A stretch of 64,000 nucleotides of DNA from JBLZUR01 sp048565625 (GTDB lineage: Bacteria > Pseudomonadota > Alphaproteobacteria > Sphingomonadales > Sphingomonadaceae), in the NCBI RefSeq assembly GCF_048565625.1, contig NZ_JBLZUR010000002.1:2914001-2978000 (forward strand), written 5' to 3'. Below, piece after piece: positions 59,861 through 64,000 of the stretch. The notes beneath the pieces are model-generated. The model worked only from the letters and a program-made list of their open reading frames with translations, was not told the DNA's origin and did no database searches. Position 1 is the first letter of the stretch. Every line of letters starts with the position of its first letter. The position numbers and the translations under genes were made by a program.

Positions 59861-60427
59861 ATGCGTCGTTTTGCGTATGCCGTTTTCGCGGCAGGCACCG
59901 TCATGTCCGCGATCGCCGGACCCGCCCTCTCCCAGACCCCGGCTGAGGGAAACTTCTCCGGCGCGCGGGTCGAGGGTCTGCTTGGTTGGGATCGCACCCA
60001 TGCCTATGGCGGGCATGACGATGGCGTTCTGTACGGCATCGGCGCCGGCTACGACTGGCGGAGCGGCAATCTGGTGGTCGGCATCGACGCGGAAGCCAAT
60101 GACTCCACCGCCAAGGAATGCGCCGGCGCACTCTGCGCCAAGGCCGGTCGCGACCTGTATATCGGCGGTCGGGTCGGCAGCGTCGTCGCGCCGAACGCCC
60201 TGCTCTATGCCAAGGCGGGTTATACCAATGCGCGTTACAAGCTCGCCTATGACGACGGCTCGGCCCGGGTCATCGACGGCCGCACCTTCGATGGCCTCCG
60301 CGTCGGCGCGGGTCTGGAGTACGCGCTCAGCCCGAACAGCTTCGTGAAGGCGGAGTACCGTTACTCGAACTACGAGGACGGGCTGTCCCGCAACCAGGTG
60401 GTCGGCGGCTTCGGCGTCCGCTTCTGA
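59861..60427 (+). CDS. Outer membrane beta-barrel protein (opacity/OmpA-like porin family)
   Basis: A 188-residue protein. A signal peptide (MRRFAYAVFAAGTVMSAIAGPALSQ) is followed by alternating hydrophobic strands: ARVEGLLGWDRTHAYG, VLYGIGAGYDWRSGNLVVGIDAEA, RDLYIGGRVGSVV, NALLYAKAGYTNARYKLAY, and the ending VGGFGVRF with a C-terminal aromatic for BAM recognition. An eight-stranded barrel is likely. Function is unknown; similar proteins bind other surfaces or act as small porins. The ATG is preceded by GGAG (CATGGAGTGAACT). It is downstream of the leader/terminator region. Confidence 0.9.
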   Translation: MRRFAYAVFAAGTVMSAIAGPALSQTPAEGNFSGARVEGLLGWDRTHAYGGHDDGVLYGIGAGYDWRSGNLVVGIDAEANDSTAKECAGALCAKAGRDLYIGGRVGSVVAPNALLYAKAGYTNARYKLAYDDGSARVIDGRTFDGLRVGAGLEYALSPNSFVKAEYRYSNYEDGLSRNQVVGGFGVRF

Positions 60428-60435
60428 TCGAGCGA

Positions 60436-60465
60436 GGGGGCGGTCCGGCGGGCCGTCCCCTTTTT
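60436..60465 (+). terminator. Rho-independent terminator after the OMP gene
   Basis: GGGGCGGTCC and GGCCGTCCCC form a GC-rich stem with one bulged base and a G-U pair, followed by five T (60461-60465), 9 bp after the stop of the outer membrane protein gene. It separates that gene from dnaN. Confidence 0.8.
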
Positions 60466-60541
60466 CGCGCAGCCGCCACTGGCATGGGGCGAAAGCCGCG
60501 CTATAACCTCGGCTCAAGGTCTTTTCGGGGTTCCGGGGGTT

Positions 60542-61645
60542 GTGATGAAGGCGACGATCGAACGCGCGACGCTGCTGAAGGCGCTGAGCCATGTGCAGTC
60601 GGTGGTCGAGCGGCGCAACACCATCCCGATCCTGTCGAATGTACTGCTGGAGGCGTCCGACGCCGGCCTGCGCCTGATGGCCACCGACCTCGACCTGCAG
60701 ATCAACGAGACGGTCGATGCCGCCGTGGACCAGGCGGGCGCCACCACCGTATCGGCGCACACCCTGTTCGACATCGCTCGCAAGCTGCCCGAAGGCGCGC
60801 AGGTGCAGATGTCCGCCGCCGAGGGCAAGATGCTGATCGTGGCAGGCCGGGCACGATTCAACCTCGCCACCCTGCCCCGTGACGACTTTCCGGTGATCGC
60901 CGAGGGCGAGTTGCCGACCCGCTTCGAACTGCCGGCCGCGACGCTGCGCCAGATCATCGACAAGGCGCGCTTCGCGATCTCCACCGAGGAGACCCGCTAT
61001 TACCTGAACGGCATCTTCCTCCACACGGCCGACGGCGTGCTGAAGGCGGCGGCGACGGACGGCCACCGCCTGGCGCGCGTCACCGTGCCGCAGCCGGAGG
61101 GAGCGGAGGGCATGCCCGACGTGATCGTGCCCCGGAAGTGCATCGGCGAACTGCGCAAGCTCCTCGACGAGGTGGAAGGGGATGTCGGCGTATCGCTGTC
61201 GGCGACCAAGATCCGCTTCGCGCTCGGTCATGCGGTGCTGACGTCGAAGCTGATCGACGGCACCTTCCCGGATTATTCGCGCGTCATCCCGACCGCCAAT
61301 GACAAGCTGCTCAAGCTCGACCCGAAGAGCTTTATGGAGGGCGTGGACCGCGTCGCGACGATCGCCAGCGAGAAGACCCGTGCGGTGAAGATGGCGCTCG
61401 ACCGCGACAAGATCACCCTGTCGGTGACCAGCCCGGAGAACGGCACGGCGGCGGAGGAGGTGTCGGGCGATTATACGTCGCCGGGCTTCGAGATCGGCTT
61501 CAACGCGCGTTACCTGATGGACATCCTCGGCCAGATCGAGGGCGATACCGTCGAGGTTCACCTGGCGGACGCCGCCGCACCCACGCTGATCCGCGAGAGC
61601 AACCACGCGCCCGCGTTGTACGTGCTGATGCCGATGCGGGTCTGA
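60542..61645 (+). CDS. dnaN: DNA polymerase III beta subunit (sliding clamp)
   Basis: The product has 366-367 residues; GTG 60542 or ATG 60545 (MKATIERATLLKALSHVQSV). The three-domain clamp is visible: VVERRNTIPILSNVLLEASD, RFELPAATLRQIIDKARFAISTEETRYYLNG, TDGHRLARV, LIDGTFPDYSRVIP, and the client-binding groove end PALYVLMPMRV. DnaN confers processivity on the replicative polymerase and is a hub for repair factors. It is not next to dnaA here. Upstream is the OMP terminator; downstream is a repeat and the convergent FecR gene. Confidence 0.97.
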   Translation: MMKATIERATLLKALSHVQSVVERRNTIPILSNVLLEASDAGLRLMATDLDLQINETVDAAVDQAGATTVSAHTLFDIARKLPEGAQVQMSAAEGKMLIVAGRARFNLATLPRDDFPVIAEGELPTRFELPAATLRQIIDKARFAISTEETRYYLNGIFLHTADGVLKAAATDGHRLARVTVPQPEGAEGMPDVIVPRKCIGELRKLLDEVEGDVGVSLSATKIRFALGHAVLTSKLIDGTFPDYSRVIPTANDKLLKLDPKSFMEGVDRVATIASEKTRAVKMALDRDKITLSVTSPENGTAAEEVSGDYTSPGFEIGFNARYLMDILGQIEGDTVEVHLADAAAPTLIRESNHAPALYVLMPMRV

Positions 61646-61679
61646 GCTCTTAGCGTCAGATTGCGCCGAAGTCGGCGCA

Positions 61680-61732
61680 TCCCTCCACCAGCTTCGCTGG
61701 TCCCCCTCCCCATCTGCGATGGGGAGGATCTT
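61680..61732. repeat. GC-rich intergenic repeat between convergent genes
   Basis: CCAGC-TTCG-CTGG forms a short hairpin, followed by CCCTCCCCATCTGCGATGGGGAGG, an almost perfect hairpin. The CTCCCCAT/ATGGGGAG block also occurs in the repeat at 49-187. It lies between the convergent dnaN and FecR genes and could end both transcripts. Confidence 0.65.
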
Positions 61733-62792
61733 AGGACGCCGGCGGCGCTGAGGTCTGCGTGGCCGCGGCCGTCGGGTGATAGGGGAAGGGGTAGACGTTG
61801 GTCATGCCTTCCAGGCCGTTTCCATCCACGGCGCTGATGCTGATGAAGTAGTCGTTTTCCGACAGGCCGGCGATCGTGAACACCGGGTCGGTGGTGTAGA
61901 GATCGTTGGTGATGTTGCCGAAGCGCGTGTCGAGCGCGAATTGCAGGTGGTACTTCACCGCGCCTTCGACCGGCTTGATCGTGACGCGGACGCCGTCGCT
62001 ACCGGCGCGCTCAACCTGATTTGAGATGACGGGCGCTTCCAGAAGCTTGACCACGTCGCCGGCACCCGCCTCCCTCGCGATGACGCCGAAGCCGCCGGGA
62101 ACTGAGACGTTCGTAGGACCCGCCTCCAAACCGACCTCGCCCCGCAGGGTTTCGGTGGCCGAGGACTTGACCGCGTCGTCATAGCTGACGCGGAAGGCCG
62201 TGCCGCGGACGGCGGCGACTGCCACCGGGGTGACCACGTCGAAGCGGTTTCCCGGACTCTCGCTATGCGGGACGTCGTACTGGCTCTTGCCCGCTTCGAG
62301 GCGGAAGACGCGCTCCACCTCGCCCGAGATCAGCACCGAGCGCAGGCGTTCGATGCGGATGCGGCTGTTCGAGGGAAGTGCGATGGTCGAACCATCCTCC
62401 ACGGCGAGGCTGACGGACGAGTTGGGGCCGGTCTGAATGCGTCCTCCCTCGCTTACCACCATGCCGCGCCTCGCTGCTTCCGCGCCGACGGTAACGTTGC
62501 CGCGAAAGGCGGTGATCCGAGCGGAGATGATCGTCGTCTTCAGCAAGGAACGGGGAATGGTCAGCGTCGAACCGACGGGGATGCGCCTCGGGTCGCGGAC
62601 ACGATTGACCGTCTGCAAGGTGCGGTAGTCGTTCGGGTTGCTGAGATAGGCGTTGGCGATCGTCATCAGCGTGTCGCCGGGCGCCACCTGGTAAGCGAAG
62701 GGGCCGACCATCGCGCTGCGGGCGACCGCCGCCGCCGGGGTCAGCGCGGCCGTCGCAAGAAGAAGCGCGGGGATGATGGCGGAGATACGCAT
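61731..62792 (-). CDS. LysM and FecR domain exported protein
   Basis: A 353-residue protein. Signal peptide MRISAIIPALLLATAALTPAAAVA, then a LysM peptidoglycan-binding module (YQVAPGDTLMTIANAYL ... YRTLQTVNRV ... IPVGSTLTIP), a FecR domain (GNVTVGAEAARRGMVVSEGGRIQTGPNSSVSLAVEDGSTIALP and the RGTAFRVSYDD loop), and a fibronectin-like C-terminus ending in a Pro/Ala/Thr tail. LysM/FecR proteins are probably periplasmic and often stand next to adenylate cyclase or sensor genes, but none is adjacent here. Its role is unknown. Confidence 0.9.
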   Translation of the reverse strand: MRISAIIPALLLATAALTPAAAVARSAMVGPFAYQVAPGDTLMTIANAYLSNPNDYRTLQTVNRVRDPRRIPVGSTLTIPRSLLKTTIISARITAFRGNVTVGAEAARRGMVVSEGGRIQTGPNSSVSLAVEDGSTIALPSNSRIRIERLRSVLISGEVERVFRLEAGKSQYDVPHSESPGNRFDVVTPVAVAAVRGTAFRVSYDDAVKSSATETLRGEVGLEAGPTNVSVPGGFGVIAREAGAGDVVKLLEAPVISNQVERAGSDGVRVTIKPVEGAVKYHLQFALDTRFGNITNDLYTTDPVFTIAGLSENDYFISISAVDGNGLEGMTNVYPFPYHPTAAATQTSAPPAS

Positions 62793-62918
62793 ACCGGACC
62801 CTCTTCAGCCTCCTGCTGGCAACCGGCTCTGCCGCGGTGCTCGACGCGGGCGAGCTTATAGAAGGCCCGCCGTCAACGCGAGGCCCGGGACCGTAAACTA
62901 TGGTTGAGCGGGAAAGCG

Positions 62919-62993
62919 TGGATGCCCCGTGAGGATTCGAACCTCAATTGACGGAGTCAGAGTCCGTAGTCTTACCTTTAGACGACGGGGCAA
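62919..62993 (-). tRNA. tRNA-Gln (anticodon CTG)
   Basis: Minus strand: acceptor TGCCCCG (62987-62993) pairs with CGGGGCA (62923-62929). The D arm is GTCTAAAGGTAAGAC, the anticodon stem ACGGA/TCCGT encloses the loop CTCTGAC with anticodon CTG, and the T arm is TGAGG-TTCGAAT-CCTCA. The discriminator is T (62922) and CCA is encoded at 62919-62921. All cloverleaf stems close. Confidence 0.97.
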
Positions 62994-63139
62994 CGCGGGG
63001 GCGGCAGATAGGTTGACGGCCGGGGCCTGTCAACATCGCTGCGCGCCGGAGGCGCCCTTGCGGCGAAACCCGGGGGCAGATAGGCTTGCCCCAAGTTCCG
63101 CCGGCTCTGGGCCGGCGGTGAGCCGCGAAGAGTTCGACA

Positions 63140-64000
63140 ATGGCGCAGATGATCCCGGCGGCGGGCGAGTGGCCCGGCAGCCAAATGCCACGGCCGGGGC
63201 GACACGAGGCAGGCGAAGCGCGTACATTCGGCGCCATCGACCTGGGCACCAACAATTGCCGCCTGCTGATCGCCCGGGCCGAGGGCGAGGAGTTCGTGGT
63301 GGTCGACGCCTTTTCGCGCATCGTGCGGCTGGGCGAGGGGCTAACCGCGAGCGGGCGGCTGAGCGACGCTGCGGTTGAACGGGCGATCGGGGCGCTGGCG
63401 ATCTGTGCCGGCAAGCTCAGGCGGCGGCGGGTGACGCTGGTGCGCTCGGTCGCGACCGAGGCGTGCCGGAGCGCCGCGAACGGGCCCGCCTTCGTCGAGC
63501 GGGTCTGGCGCGAGACGGGGCTGAAGCTGGACGTCATCACCGCACGGGAAGAGGCGCGGCTCGCCGTGCTGGGGTGCCACAGCCTGGTCGAGCCGGGAAC
63601 CGGGCCGGCGCTGATATTCGACATCGGTGGCGGATCGACCGAGCTGGTACTGGTTGAGACGGGGCAAGGTGAGCCGGAGATCCTCGACTGGTTCAGCGCA
63701 CCCTGGGGCGTCGTGTCGCTGACCGAGAGCGAGCCGGCTTTGTCCGACGACCGAACGGGGCGGGAGGCCGCCTATGGCCGGATGCGGGCGAAGGTGGAGC
63801 AGGCGTTCGCCGGGTTCGCGGCACGGCTGCCGCAGCCGGCGGGCGGTGCGCGGCTGCTGGGAACCAGCGGGACGGTGACCACCCTCGCCAGCGTACATCT
63901 CGGCCTTCCGTGCTATGATCGGCGGGCGGTGGACGGCGCGCGCGTCCCGGCGGAGGCGATGCGGGCGATCGGGACGCAGCTTGCCGCCATGTCGGTGACC
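63140..64000 (+). CDS. ppx: Ppx/GppA family phosphatase (partial, runs off the window)
   Basis: The frame opens at ATG 63140 and is uninterrupted to the right edge (287 codons). After an N-terminal segment of about 28 residues come the actin-like ATPase fold motifs FGAIDLGTNNCRLLIAR (phosphate 1), LGEGLTASGRLSDAAV, VRSVATEACRSAANG, EEARLAVLG and the phosphate 2 motif LIFDIGGGSTELVLVE, then LLGTSGTVTTLASV. Ppx/GppA enzymes hydrolyse polyphosphate or pppGpp. Sphingomonad members are usually followed by rlmE, beyond this window. Separating Ppx from GppA is not possible from this part. Confidence 0.93.
   Translation, partial: MAQMIPAAGEWPGSQMPRPGRHEAGEARTFGAIDLGTNNCRLLIARAEGEEFVVVDAFSRIVRLGEGLTASGRLSDAAVERAIGALAICAGKLRRRRVTLVRSVATEACRSAANGPAFVERVWRETGLKLDVITAREEARLAVLGCHSLVEPGTGPALIFDIGGGSTELVLVETGQGEPEILDWFSAPWGVVSLTESEPALSDDRTGREAAYGRMRAKVEQAFAGFAARLPQPAGGARLLGTSGTVTTLASVHLGLPCYDRRAVDGARVPAEAMRAIGTQLAAMSVT

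Overview
The window is a high-GC alphaproteobacterial chromosome segment, most likely from the Sphingomonas group. Signs of this are the content and order of the genes (suf genes, ccrM, sciP/DUF1153, COQ9, aa3-type oxidase small subunit, phaC with a phasin, CDC48-type ATPase), frequent GTG starts and 1- or 4-nt gene overlaps, and several families of GC-rich intergenic inverted repeats. No rRNA operon, prophage or CRISPR array was seen. I had no database access, so family names come from recognised motifs and remembered family sequences.

Layout: 1-2.3 kb holds the end of a SUF Fe-S operon (sufD end, sufS with a frameshift, sufT-like, sufA). 2.4-3.9 kb is a HAD phosphatase coupled to dapD. 4.1-5.0 kb is an IS5-type element sitting inside a dispersed repeat. 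5-11.5 kb has a glycosyltransferase, a DUF2945 protein, the cell-cycle methyltransferase ccrM, folP, an aberrant NtrC-type regulator, an oxidase small subunit and an isochorismatase-type hydrolase. 11.7-17.4 kb has a threonine aldolase, an EamA permease with an internal stop, an SDR protein and three Tad-type pseudopilin-like genes. 17.4-31.7 kb is metabolic and regulatory: nitronate monooxygenase, lysC, ubiG, a tyrosine phosphatase, a LytTR two-component pair, hom, glpX, a coq9/hisN pair, prs, a PIG-L enzyme and mnmA, with one decayed IS481-type remnant.

31.8-42.3 kb has sciP, two small GlsB/YeaQ-like membrane proteins, a SIMPL protein, an RND efflux operon with a DUF445 gene and a large glycosyltransferase. 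42.4-55.2 kb has murA, a Crp/Fnr regulator, clpS, phaP, phaC, an aminotransferase, a PmtA-like methyltransferase, a CDC48 ATPase, a LysR regulator, an arylamine N-acetyltransferase and a flippase. 55.3-64 kb has uvrB, a frameshifted soluble chemoreceptor-like gene, a lipoprotein, an unusual leader region, an outer membrane protein, dnaN, a LysM/FecR protein, tRNA-Gln(CTG) and the start of ppx/gppA.

The most interesting stretch is 59.47-59.77 kb. Three GANTC sites and overlapping palindromes come first, then a 15-nt perfect complement of the 16S 3' tail placed 1 nt before an 18-codon ORF, then two mutually exclusive RNA structures of which the second is a strong terminator. It looks like an attenuator or a regulatory RNA. 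Three genes carry simple disruptions (sufS, the EamA permease, the chemoreceptor-like gene); two are single-base losses, so sequencing error should be excluded before calling them pseudogenes.
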